Shown in pieces: positions 54,052 through 62,533 of a stretch of 64,000 bases of DNA. The DNA comes from Bradyrhizobium algeriense (GTDB lineage: Bacteria; Pseudomonadota; Alphaproteobacteria; Rhizobiales; Xanthobacteraceae). Made by a program: the position numbers and the translations under genes. Positions within the stretch are counted from its first letter, which is position 1; each line of letters begins with the position of its first letter. The notes under the pieces are model-generated. The model saw only the letters and a list, made by a program, of their open reading frames with translations, did no database searches and was not told the origin of the DNA. The DNA lies in the NCBI RefSeq assembly GCF_036924595.1, contig NZ_JAZHRV010000001.1, positions 6,661,501 to 6,725,500 on the forward strand, in the 5' to 3' direction.

Positions 54052-54091
54052 CGTCCCAGCCTGGTGCGCAATTGCGCACTAGGCTGGGACG
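54052..54091. repeat. Near-perfect 40-bp palindrome
   Basis: CGTCCCAGCCTGGTGCGCAA followed directly by TTGCGCACTAGGCTGGGACG. The two 20-bp arms differ at one position (19 of 20). It lies between two minus-strand genes and may be an intergenic repeat and a terminator-like hairpin, though no T-run follows. Confidence 0.75.
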
Positions 54092-54100
54092 ACGCCTGAG

Positions 54101-54784
54101 CTAGCATACGATCCCATCCACCCACCCCACGAACGCATCCAGCGCTTCATCCATCACCTCGCGATCATTCCGTCCCGAGTTCTTCAGCACATGGAAGGAA
54201 TGATCAGCGCCATCCAGCAAACGGAGCGTCGCCCGCGATCCCAGGCCTTTGACGACCGGCTCGAGCAGACTCAACTCCGCCAGTGCGTCGCGCGTGCCCT
54301 GTAGAAACAGCATCGGGATCTTGACATCGGCGAGATGTTTGGCGCGGTCGCTGGAAGGCTTTCCAGCCGGATGCAGGGGGAAACCGAGAAACGCCAGCCC
54401 TCGCACGCCAGGCAAGGGTGAAAGCGCCTGCGCCTGTGAGGTCATTCGCCCGCCGAACGATCGGCCGCCCGCGATCAGCGGCAGTGCGAGACAGCGCCGC
54501 CCGGCTTCCGTCACTGCCGCTCGCACCGCGACGTGCGCGACCGCCGGCGCATCGGGCCGCTTGCTGCCCTTCTCCATATAGGGAAACTGATAGCGCAGCG
54601 TCGCAATGCCGCGCGCGCCGAGACCAGCAGCAACTGTCTCCATCGACCTGTGGATCATGCCGGCGCCTGCCCCGTGCGCGAACACATAACACGCGCGCGC
54701 CTGAGGCGGCTGGATCAGCAGGGCGGAAACCTCCTCACCCGGGCCGACCCCAATTCGAAGCGATTGCGCGTTAATAGCTGTCAT
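54101..54784 (-). CDS. Alpha/beta hydrolase (KANL3/Tex30-like)
   Basis: A 227-residue hydrolase. YVFAHGAGAGMIHRSM forms the oxyanion region, the nucleophile Ser is in GGRSFGGRM, the acid in LQGTRDALAE and the His in LDGADHSFHV. This small group resembles dienelactone hydrolases and the human KANL3/Tex30 domain, and is mostly of unknown substrate. No signal peptide. The ATG at 54784 is preceded by only a weak ribosome site. Confidence 0.83.
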   Translation of the reverse strand: MTAINAQSLRIGVGPGEEVSALLIQPPQARACYVFAHGAGAGMIHRSMETVAAGLGARGIATLRYQFPYMEKGSKRPDAPAVAHVAVRAAVTEAGRRCLALPLIAGGRSFGGRMTSQAQALSPLPGVRGLAFLGFPLHPAGKPSSDRAKHLADVKIPMLFLQGTRDALAELSLLEPVVKGLGSRATLRLLDGADHSFHVLKNSGRNDREVMDEALDAFVGWVDGIVC

Positions 54785-54865
54785 ATGATCCGACCGATAT
54801 CCAACTGCACGATCGAAACACTATACTGGAAACAGCCCGGCGAAAGCCGAACCTGCCGGGAACAA

Positions 54866-54898
54866 TTCCGGCCGTGGCCAAAAGCGCCACGGCCGGAA
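54866..54898. terminator. Strong hairpin after the hydrolase pseudogene
   Basis: TTCCGGCCGTGGC (54866-54878) pairs with GCCACGGCCGGAA (54886-54898), a 13-bp perfect stem with a 7-nt loop. On the minus strand it is followed by TTGTT, so it could end transcription of the pseudogene. Confidence 0.6.
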
Positions 54899-54918
54899 AG
54901 CTCATTGCAGAACGGGCG

Positions 54919-55483
54919 TCAGGCCGCGGCAAGGAAGTCCCGCTTCAGCTCCATCTGGTCGACGAACGGTCTTTCGTCCGCAAGCGCTCGCTGGAATGCG
55001 GCGGGCGGCGCCGACAAGGCCGGCCTTCACGACGTGGCGCCCGTTATGCCGCGAGAAGTAGCGCACCACCTCTCCGCCCCCCATCGAATAGCCGACGAGG
55101 GTTGCGTCGCGCACGCCGGTCTGCTCGATCACGTCGGCGAGATCGTCGGCAAAAATATCGAAATCGTAGCCGCCGGCCGGTTTGTCCGAGCGGCCGAACC
55201 CGCGGCGATCATAGGTGACGACGCGGAAGCCCGCGTTCGACAGCTGCGCGGCCTGATGGTCCTGGATATCGGCGTTCGGCGGCCATGCGTGGGTCATCAC
55301 CACGGCGCCGCCGGAGCCTCCGCTATCCTTGACGAAAAGCCCGATGCCGTTCCGGGTCTTGATCCCAAAGGTACGGCCCTGGCCTTGGGCGATGTGCGGC
55401 AAAGTGACAGCGGTGGAGCTGGCGGCAAGGGCGCCAAGGAAAGCTGGAGGGAAAGCTGGAGAAAGCTGCGGCGGTTGGTCATG
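54919..55483 (-). pseudogene. Degraded secreted alpha/beta hydrolase (chloroperoxidase-like)
   Basis: The remnant starts at ATG 55483 (GAGGAG before it) with a Tat-like MTNRRSFLQLSLQ. The frame breaks near 55430, where one base seems lost in TTGGCG-CCCTTGCC. It continues in the next frame as TLPHIAQGQGRTFGIKTRNG, GFRVVTYDRRGFGRSDKPAGG and the nucleophile elbow LVGYSMGGGEVVRYF. After AGLVGA most of the protein is missing, and a second frame gives the tail FVDQMELKRDFLAAA. Homologues are about 270-330 residues, so there are a frameshift and at least one internal deletion. It is related to non-haem chloroperoxidases/esterases and is not functional. Confidence 0.8.
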
Positions 55484-55833
55484 GGCGGCTCCTCTGTTTC
55501 GAGGAGCGCGTTATGCGGGTTTGACGCAGCGTCAAAGTCAAGCGGCTTTTTCATACATGCCGACGTCGCAAAACTGGCAAGCAATTCTGGCAAACAATTC
55601 CTGGGCATATTTCACGGTGTCACCTCGAAATAGATCGATGGGATTTCCGGCGCGCCTTAAAATGCCGCGATCGGCGCGAAATGGCTGGCTGCCGGATTTA
55701 TGGACAGACTCAGGATGCCACTATAAGATGGTACGATACTGCATCGCACGCCGAGGATGATTCATTTTCCGGCGCCTTTGATAGGCAGACGAATATTGCG
55801 CGCTAGCAGCGCGGTTTTGGGAAGGGGCAGGCC
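55484..55833. other. Intergenic region, no supported gene
   Basis: 350 bp between the hydrolase pseudogene and the cytochrome gene. Frames are short and lack recognisable products. The last 90 bp should hold the promoter of the cytochrome gene. GGGAAGGGGCAGGCC just before its ATG is the ribosome site. Confidence 0.4.
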
Positions 55834-57681
55834 ATGCGTGGCAAGAAGATTGCAGCAATTGTTTTCGGGGCACTGGTCGTCGGCGGCATTTACGTCGCCG
55901 TGAGGGACGATATCGCCGCGCTCTGGAACAACCTCCACGTCAAGATCGCGGAGTATCCGCAACCGAAGAAAACCGTCTGGCTCGACCAGGGCATAGCTAA
56001 GGAAAAGCTGAGCTGGTTCTATCATGCCGACCAGGGCACGCGGACGTTCGGCTTCCCCTACGAATGGTTCATGGCGCTGGAGCAGCCGACGATACCATGG
56101 CTGATTTTCAACAAGGTCGACGACTTCAGCGAGGCCGCCTATCTCGACCGCTACGGCTTCATTCCGGACACCATCATCCCGGGTAAGAAGGCGCTTCCGA
56201 TCGGCTTCGCAAAGGGCGGTCCGATGCTGGATCCCTCGGGCGCGCCGTGGAAGAACCCGCGCACCAAGGAGACCATGACCGGAGTAGGCCTGACCTGCGC
56301 GGGCTGTCACACCGGACGCTTCACCTACAAGGACACGGCGGTCGTCATCGACGGCGGACCGGCGCTCACCAATCTCCTTGCGATGAAGCAGGGCATGGGC
56401 GTTTCCCTGCTGCTGACGCGCTTTATCCCGACCCGATTCAACCGGTTCGCGGACAATATCCTGGGACCGGATTCCACGGTCGCCGACCGCGAGGTGCTGA
56501 AGGATCAGCTCAGCCAGGTCCTGAAGCAGTACGGTGAAATCCAGGCGCTGGAAAAACGCGTCGCTTCGCAGAGCATCCTGGAAGGCTACGGACGGCTGGA
56601 CGCGTTGAACCGGATCGGCAATCAGGTGTTTTCAGTCGACCTGAAGAAACCGGAAAACTACGCGGGCTCGACGGCGCCGGTGCATTACCCCCGGATCTGG
56701 AACACGCCGTGGTTCGACTGGGTGCAATATAACGGCTCGATCATGCAGCCGATGGTGCGCAACGCCGGCGAGTCGCTCGGCGTGTCGGCGGAGCTCAACC
56801 TGACCGATCCGTCCAAGGGACTCTACAAATCGAGCGTGAACGTGGAGTCGCTGTTCGAGATGGAGCAGATGATCAAGGGCAACACGCCGCCGAACGCGAA
56901 GGACGGATTCCCGGGCCTGAGGTCTCCGAAATGGCCGAACGATGTTCTGCCGCCGATCGACCAGAAACTGGCGGACAAGGGTGCCGAACTCTACAAGACC
57001 CATTGTCAGGAATGTCACCGCCCGCCGGTGTCGAGCGCAGCGTTCTGGGATTTCAACAACAAGGACTGGTGGACGAAGAACGAGGCCGGTGAACCTATCC
57101 TGAAGGTCGAGAACGTTCCGATCTCGCATATCGGGACCGACCCCGCGCAGGCCGCCGACATGATCAGCCGGACGGTTGCGCTCCCCGCAAATCTCGGCAT
57201 CGACAAGAGCGGCTTCGCCGACGCTCTCGGCGCTGTGGTCGCCAAGACGGTCAACTACGCCTTCGACCAGAAAAAGCCGCCGGTGGGCCCCGCCGAGCGG
57301 AAGCGGATCGACGGCTATATGCCGAACGAGCTTCGCGGCGAACTGGCCTACAAGGTTCGCCCGCTCAACGGTGTCTGGGCGACGCCGCCCTATCTGCACA
57401 ACGGCTCGGTTCCGACCGTCGAGGCCCTGCTGGGCCCGCCCGAAGACCGTCCAAAGAAATTCTATCTCGGCAACCGCGAATACGATCCCGTGAACCTCGG
57501 TTACAAGTTCGACAAGATCGACAACGGGTTTGAATTCGACACCTCCATTCGCGGCAACTCGAACAGAGGCCACGAATTCAGGAAGGACTACAACAAGGAC
57601 AAGGAAATCAAGGGCGTGATCGGGCCGGCGCTGTCGGCGGACGATCGAAAGGCGCTGATCGAATATCTCAAGACGCTCTAG
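55834..57681 (+). CDS. Di-haem cytochrome c of the RoxA/MauG-like peroxidase group
   Basis: A 615-residue protein with an N-terminal hydrophobic anchor or signal (IAAIVFGALVVGGIYVAV). It has two haem c sites, CAGCH at residues 155-159 and CQECH at 391-395. GVGLTCAGCHTGRFTYKD and the final VRPLNGVWATPPYLHNGSVPTVEALL are typical of the di-haem peroxidase/RoxA group. The length exceeds bacterial CcpA peroxidases (about 330 residues) and suits RoxA-like rubber oxygenases and their uncharacterised relatives. It acts in the periplasm. The gene is monocistronic, with a strong hairpin after it. Confidence 0.8.
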   Translation: MRGKKIAAIVFGALVVGGIYVAVRDDIAALWNNLHVKIAEYPQPKKTVWLDQGIAKEKLSWFYHADQGTRTFGFPYEWFMALEQPTIPWLIFNKVDDFSEAAYLDRYGFIPDTIIPGKKALPIGFAKGGPMLDPSGAPWKNPRTKETMTGVGLTCAGCHTGRFTYKDTAVVIDGGPALTNLLAMKQGMGVSLLLTRFIPTRFNRFADNILGPDSTVADREVLKDQLSQVLKQYGEIQALEKRVASQSILEGYGRLDALNRIGNQVFSVDLKKPENYAGSTAPVHYPRIWNTPWFDWVQYNGSIMQPMVRNAGESLGVSAELNLTDPSKGLYKSSVNVESLFEMEQMIKGNTPPNAKDGFPGLRSPKWPNDVLPPIDQKLADKGAELYKTHCQECHRPPVSSAAFWDFNNKDWWTKNEAGEPILKVENVPISHIGTDPAQAADMISRTVALPANLGIDKSGFADALGAVVAKTVNYAFDQKKPPVGPAERKRIDGYMPNELRGELAYKVRPLNGVWATPPYLHNGSVPTVEALLGPPEDRPKKFYLGNREYDPVNLGYKFDKIDNGFEFDTSIRGNSNRGHEFRKDYNKDKEIKGVIGPALSADDRKALIEYLKTL

Positions 57682-57696
57682 GGATTTCCGCAGGCA

Positions 57697-57753
57697 ACGA
57701 TCCTGGCGCCCCGCGCGCATGTCAGGCCCGCGTAACCGCGGGGCCAGGATCGT
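57697..57753 (+). terminator. Hairpin terminator after the cytochrome gene
   Basis: ACGATCCTGGCGCCCCGCG pairs with CGCGGGGCCAGGATCGT around a loop of about 20 nt, starting 16 bp after the cytochrome stop. The stem is long and GC-rich. No T-run follows, so termination may be partial. Confidence 0.55.
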
Positions 57754-57883
57754 GCCGGCACGATTGACCGCCAATGCGCTTTACGCTGTTCTAGCAGGCA
57801 TGATCGCGAGCGAATGAAAGCGCCGCCGGCAAAAGGAGCGGCGCGGGCGCGCGACTGGAAACGGTTCATTCTGGGAAACCCGC

Positions 57884-59632
57884 ATGCCGCCTGCGACGCA
57901 AGACCAGCCGCAACGTGCGCCGGAAGCCGGCGCGGCCTTTGACGCCATCATTGTCGGTGCCGGCTTCGCCGGAATGTACATGCTGCACCGCCTTTGCGGA
58001 CTCGGTTTCACCGCCCGGGTCTATGAGGCCGGTGGGGGCGTCGGCGGCACCTGGTACTGGAACCGCTATCCCGGCGCGCGCTGCGACGTCGAAAGCATGC
58101 AATATTCGTTCTCGTTCTCCGAAGAGCTCGACCAGCAATGGGACTGGTCGGAAAAATACGCACCTCAGCCGGAGATTCTAGCTTACGCCAATCACGTCGC
58201 CGACCGCTTCGACCTGCGCCGGCATATCCTGTTCGACACGCGCGTCACGGCGGCGACCTTCGACGAGACCGGCAAATGCTGGCGCATCGAGACCGATCGC
58301 GGCGACAAGGTGTCGGCCAAATTCTGCATCATGGCCGTCGGATGTCTCTCGGCCGCCAACCACGTCCCTTTCAGGGGCCGCGAGGATTTTCAGGGCCCGA
58401 TCTACCACACCGGCGAATGGCCGCATGAAGGGGTGGATTTCACCGGACTTCGCGTCGGCGTCATCGGCACCGGGTCGTCGGCGATCCAGTCGATCCCGAT
58501 CATTGCCCAACAGGCATCTGCGCTGACAGTATTTCAGCGCACCGCGACCTACTCCGTGCCGGCCTGGAACACGAAGTTGACGCCGGAGTACCGCAACGCG
58601 ATCAAGGCCGACTACCCGGCGCTGCGTGCCAAAGCCCGCGCACGGCCGACCGGCTTCTATTTCCCGTTCAACATGAAGCCCGCGCTCGAAGCCGAACCTG
58701 AGGAACGCGCGCGGCAATATGAAGAAGCCTGGCAACGCGGCGGGCTGCCCTTCCTGGGTGCCTTTGGCGACCTGCTGTTCGAGAAAGCCGCCAACGACAC
58801 CATCGCCGAATTCGCGCGCGACAAGATCCGCGCCATCGTCAAGGATCCAACCGCCGCCGAGCTGCTGCGCCCCCATAACGTGTTCGGCTGCAAGCGCCTG
58901 TGCGTCGATACCGGATATTTCGAGACCTACAATTTGTCTCATGTGAAGCTGGTCGATGTGTCGAAGACACCGATCGAGCGCTTCACACCCGACGGCATCG
59001 AAGTGAACGGCACGGAATATCCGTTCGACGCCATCGTCTGCGCGACCGGCTTTGCGGCGATGACGGGATCGTTCGACAGGATTGCGATCACGGGCCGCCA
59101 CGGCAGGACGCTCGCGGAGAAATGGCGGGCCGGCCCCCGCACCTATCTCGGCGTGGCGACGGCGGGCTTTCCCAATCTCTTCACCATCACCGGGCCCGGC
59201 AGTCCGTCGGTGCTGGCGAGCATGATCCAGGCGATCGAACAGCATGTCGACTGGATGGCGGACTGCATGGCGCACATGCGCGACGTCGGCGCTGTGACCG
59301 TCGAACCGTTGCAGGCCTACGAAGATGAATGGGTCGAGCATGTCAACGAGGTATCGAAGATCTCGCTGCGCTCGACCTGTAGCTCGTGGTATGTCGGTGC
59401 CAATATCCCCGGACGCCCGCGCGTCTTCATGCCCTATATCGGCGGCTTCCCGATCTATGTTCAGAAGTGCAACGAGGTCATGACCAACGGCTTCGAGGGC
59501 TTCGTCATGGAAGGCGCCGATACCGGCAACGAAGCGCCGCGCGTGCGGCTCACCGAGCGATGGCGCGTACCGCTCGACATCGAAGTGATCTCGCCCGCCG
59601 CAGTCACCGCGCGGCGCGTGCCTGTCGTGTGA
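57884..59632 (+). CDS. Baeyer-Villiger flavin monooxygenase (cyclohexanone monooxygenase-like)
   Basis: A 582-residue class B flavoprotein. The FAD site is IVGAGFAGMYMLHRL and the BVMO fingerprint FxGxxxHTxxWP is FQGPIYHTGEWP. The NADPH site is VIGTGSSAIQSIPIIA, and VYEAGGGVGGTWYWNRYPGARCD is typical of CHMO/phenylacetone-monooxygenase relatives. It converts ketones to esters or lactones with NADPH and O2. An HSL-type esterase gene follows 0.5 kb later and could hydrolyse the ester product. The native ketone is unknown. Confidence 0.9.
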   Translation: MPPATQDQPQRAPEAGAAFDAIIVGAGFAGMYMLHRLCGLGFTARVYEAGGGVGGTWYWNRYPGARCDVESMQYSFSFSEELDQQWDWSEKYAPQPEILAYANHVADRFDLRRHILFDTRVTAATFDETGKCWRIETDRGDKVSAKFCIMAVGCLSAANHVPFRGREDFQGPIYHTGEWPHEGVDFTGLRVGVIGTGSSAIQSIPIIAQQASALTVFQRTATYSVPAWNTKLTPEYRNAIKADYPALRAKARARPTGFYFPFNMKPALEAEPEERARQYEEAWQRGGLPFLGAFGDLLFEKAANDTIAEFARDKIRAIVKDPTAAELLRPHNVFGCKRLCVDTGYFETYNLSHVKLVDVSKTPIERFTPDGIEVNGTEYPFDAIVCATGFAAMTGSFDRIAITGRHGRTLAEKWRAGPRTYLGVATAGFPNLFTITGPGSPSVLASMIQAIEQHVDWMADCMAHMRDVGAVTVEPLQAYEDEWVEHVNEVSKISLRSTCSSWYVGANIPGRPRVFMPYIGGFPIYVQKCNEVMTNGFEGFVMEGADTGNEAPRVRLTERWRVPLDIEVISPAAVTARRVPVV

Positions 59633-59646
59633 AGGCTTTAATCTGG

Positions 59647-59889
59647 TTACCGGCTGGCGACCAGCCGCAAATGCGGCTTGATCGTCTCTTCCAGTTCGAC
59701 CTTGAGCTGCTGCACGCGCGGATCGTCCGAGCGCGCCGCGCACACCGAATATTGGTTGACCGAGCATGCCAGCGCGTGCCGCTCTTCGGGCGTCCGCGTC
59801 ACTTCCGGGCTGGACAGCCTCAACACCATTCCGCCGAGCTGCACCAGTATTTCGTCGAGCGCCCGATCCACTCTGGCTAACTGATTCAT
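59647..59889 (-). CDS. Hypothetical small cytoplasmic protein
   Basis: An 80-residue frame with GGGAG 9 nt before ATG 59889. It is helical and charged (MNQLARVDRALDEILVQLGG, DDPRVQQLKVELEETIKPH), with two Cys in HALACSVNQYSVCAAR. No family was recognised. It is on the opposite strand to both neighbours, converging with the BVMO gene. Confidence 0.5.
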   Translation of the reverse strand: MNQLARVDRALDEILVQLGGMVLRLSSPEVTRTPEERHALACSVNQYSVCAARSDDPRVQQLKVELEETIKPHLRLVASR

Positions 59890-60115
59890 GGCACCACTCC
59901 CTCTGGAAGTAGTAATGAGCGGCGCGCCCGCCCGTTCCCCATGCACGCCTGCTTAGGGATAACGAGAAGTAAACGGAGCACGCTTCTATCAACGCGTGGC
60001 CGGCGCATCTGCTTGCAGGAAGGAAATCGGTCGGTCTGCCCTGCAAATTGGCGCGATTGCGGCGGCCCCGCCCGTTACCTATGCTGCCATCTTGTTCCGG
60101 AATGAGGCACCCCGC

Positions 60116-61078
60116 ATGATCACGCCGCTCGATCCCGTCGTCGCCCAGATCATTCCGCTGCTGCCGCTGCGCGATCCCACGACGATGACGCCGCAGAGCG
60201 CGCGCGATGCGCTGCGCGCGCTGGCGGCCTCGCGCGCGGCGGTTCCACCGCCGCCGGTGATGAGCGCGGAGGACATCAAGGTGAAAGGCGCCGCCGGCTT
60301 CCTGAACGCGCGGGCCTACCGGAACGCGAGCGAGAAATCGCCGACGGTGGTGTTCTTCCACGGCGGCGGCTGGGTCGCCGGCGATCTCGACACCCATGAC
60401 CGGCAGGCGCGCTGGCTTGCGATCGAGACCGGTGCGGTCGTCGTCTCGGTCGATTATCGCCGCCCGCCCGAGGTGCGGTTCCCCGGTGCCTTTGAGGACG
60501 CCTTCGCCGCCACGAAAGACATCATCGTCCGCATCGCCGAATTCGGCGGCGATGAGAAGCGCGTCGGCGTGGCCGGCGACAGCGCCGGCGGCAATCTGGC
60601 GGCCACCACCGCGATCGCCTGCCGCGACGCCGGCATAAGACTGGCGGCGCAACTGCTGGTCTATCCCGTCACCGACGTCTTCGGCAATTTCGCGGATGCC
60701 AAAGAAAACGCGCGCTTTCCCTCGCGCAGCGAGAACGCGGAAGGTTATTTCCTGACCCGCGCCACCATGGAATGGTTTTGCGGCCATTATCTCGCCGACA
60801 AGACCCGTGGCACTGATTGGCGCGTATCGCCGCTACGCGCCAAAGACCTCGCTGGCGTAGCACCGGCGATCGTCGCGACCGCCTGGTTCGATCCGCTCCG
60901 CGACGAGGGCAAGGCCTACGCCGACGCGCTTGCCGCCGCCGGCGTTCCGACCAGCTATTACGACGGCCCAGGCCTCATCCACGGTTATTTCGGCCTCGGT
61001 GAGGCGTCGGAAACTGCAAAGCGCGAAGCGCAACGCGCGCGGGCGGATTTCAGGGCGCTGCTGGAAAAGGGCGCGTAG
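60116..61078 (+). CDS. HSL-family alpha/beta hydrolase (esterase)
   Basis: A 320-residue hormone-sensitive-lipase-type esterase. The oxyanion motif is FFHGGGWVAGDLDTHD, the nucleophile is in GVAGDSAGGNLAAT, the acid in TAWFDPLRDEGKAYA and the His in GPGLIHGYFGL. ATG 60116 starts the typical cap region (ITPLDPVVAQIIPLL). A longer frame upstream is not conserved. It could cleave the ester made by the Baeyer-Villiger enzyme, as in known BVMO-esterase pairs, but this is inference. Confidence 0.88.
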   Translation: MITPLDPVVAQIIPLLPLRDPTTMTPQSARDALRALAASRAAVPPPPVMSAEDIKVKGAAGFLNARAYRNASEKSPTVVFFHGGGWVAGDLDTHDRQARWLAIETGAVVVSVDYRRPPEVRFPGAFEDAFAATKDIIVRIAEFGGDEKRVGVAGDSAGGNLAATTAIACRDAGIRLAAQLLVYPVTDVFGNFADAKENARFPSRSENAEGYFLTRATMEWFCGHYLADKTRGTDWRVSPLRAKDLAGVAPAIVATAWFDPLRDEGKAYADALAAAGVPTSYYDGPGLIHGYFGLGEASETAKREAQRARADFRALLEKGA

Positions 61079-61126
61079 GCTGCGACATCGCGAGCCGCAG
61101 CAAGCGAAGCTGACGCATGCCGAAAA

Positions 61127-62533
61127 CTATTTCGAAACCTGCCCGGCCGGGCTCCAGCCGCGAAGCCAAAGGGCGCCTGCGACAATGGCGGCGGAAACGA
61201 TCGAGCCGGCGGCGCCTGCCATGAACAGCTCCCGCAATCCACCGCTGAGATCGACGACAATGATCCAGCCGATGCCGGCCGCGATGAACAGCCGAACGGT
61301 CCCACCGAGAACCGGCCACATCACGCGGCCCGCGCCCTGACCCGCGAAATACAGCAGCATCCCGAGACCTGATATTCCGTAGAACGGCGCCACGGTACGA
61401 AAATAGAGCGAGCCGGCGGCAAGAACCTCGGCATTGGTGCTGAACATCGTCAGCCAGGCGTGGGGAAACAGTGCCATGAAAAGCCCGAGGATCCCGGTGA
61501 CACCGGCCGCGAAAAACGCGGCAACCCACGCGATGCGTTCCGCCCTCGTGACCTGGCCGGCCCCGATATTCACTCCGACCATGGTGAGCGCCGCGCTGCC
61601 AAGCGCGAACAGCAGCGGAATCTGGATGTAATCGAGTCGCGAAGCGATTCCGTATCCTGCGATGGCGTCCGTGCCGAACAGCCCCACCGCGCCCGTGACC
61701 AGCACCACCGTCAAATTGGCCTGAATGGTGCCGATGGCTGACAATCCGCCGACGCGAAGGATATCGCCGAGCAGCCGCCTCTTGATGAGCCGCGCGTCGA
61801 AGGGTAAATGCAACGAGGTTCTGGCCGAACGCATGTAGGCGATCAACACAATCGCGGCGACGAGATAATAGAAGACGACAGCGAGCCCGGCTCCCATAAC
61901 TCCCAGTCGGGGGAAAGGGCCCCAGCCGAAAATCAGCGCCGGCGAAAGCGGAAGCAGCACGAACACGCCCAGCAGAATGACGGCCGCCGGCGCGACCGTG
62001 TTGCCCGCGCCGCGAAGGGCCGCCGCCAGCAGGCTGACGATCCAGACAAAGACCGCCCCGGAAAAGATGACGTGGCCATATGCGAGGGCCGCGCCGAGGG
62101 CTCCCGCCCGGCCACCGAGCAAGCCGTAAACAGCCTCGCCAAACAGCCATTCGGCGCCGGCAAAGATCACCCCGAAGACAATAGCAAGAGCCAGGGCGTT
62201 CAGCGCGAGCGCCTCGGCCTCCGCCACTTTGCCTGCGCCCATCGCGCGCGCGATCGACGATGCGACGCCGCCGCCGATGCCGCCGTTCGACATCATCTGC
62301 ATCAGCATGAATACGGGAAACACCAGGCTGACCCCGGCCAAGGCCTCCGTTCCGAGAAAGCTGACGAAATAGGTCTCCGCCACCCCGACTAGTGTTTGCA
62401 CGACCAGCACCACGACGGTCGGCAACGCGAGCTTCAGGAGCGTGGGCAGGATCGGGCCGCCGAGCATCGCGCTCTGTTTGATCGTGGTCGCTTGATTTCC
62501 CGGCGACGAGGATTGGGATGTCAGCGTCGTCAT
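61127..62533 (-). CDS. MATE-family efflux transporter
   Basis: A 468-residue transporter with about twelve membrane spans in two MatE halves (LPTVVVLVVQTLVGVAETYF, GGVASSIARAMGAG; second half GGLSAIGTIQANLTVVLVTGA, VGVNIGAGQVTRAERIAW). It exports cationic or aromatic compounds using a Na+ or H+ gradient. ATG 62533 overlaps the TGA of the epoxide-hydrolase-like gene (ATGA), so the two are coupled. This fits a detoxification unit under the divergent TetR regulator. Confidence 0.9.
   Translation of the reverse strand: MTTLTSQSSSPGNQATTIKQSAMLGGPILPTLLKLALPTVVVLVVQTLVGVAETYFVSFLGTEALAGVSLVFPVFMLMQMMSNGGIGGGVASSIARAMGAGKVAEAEALALNALALAIVFGVIFAGAEWLFGEAVYGLLGGRAGALGAALAYGHVIFSGAVFVWIVSLLAAALRGAGNTVAPAAVILLGVFVLLPLSPALIFGWGPFPRLGVMGAGLAVVFYYLVAAIVLIAYMRSARTSLHLPFDARLIKRRLLGDILRVGGLSAIGTIQANLTVVLVTGAVGLFGTDAIAGYGIASRLDYIQIPLLFALGSAALTMVGVNIGAGQVTRAERIAWVAAFFAAGVTGILGLFMALFPHAWLTMFSTNAEVLAAGSLYFRTVAPFYGISGLGMLLYFAGQGAGRVMWPVLGGTVRLFIAAGIGWIIVVDLSGGLRELFMAGAAGSIVSAAIVAGALWLRGWSPAGQVSK

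Noticed and set aside
58178..60787. Minus-strand frame of 869 codons across the Baeyer-Villiger gene and the esterase gene
   Set aside because: It is antisense to two well-supported genes, has the Arg/Asp/His-rich composition of GC-rich shadow frames, and shows no recognisable domain.
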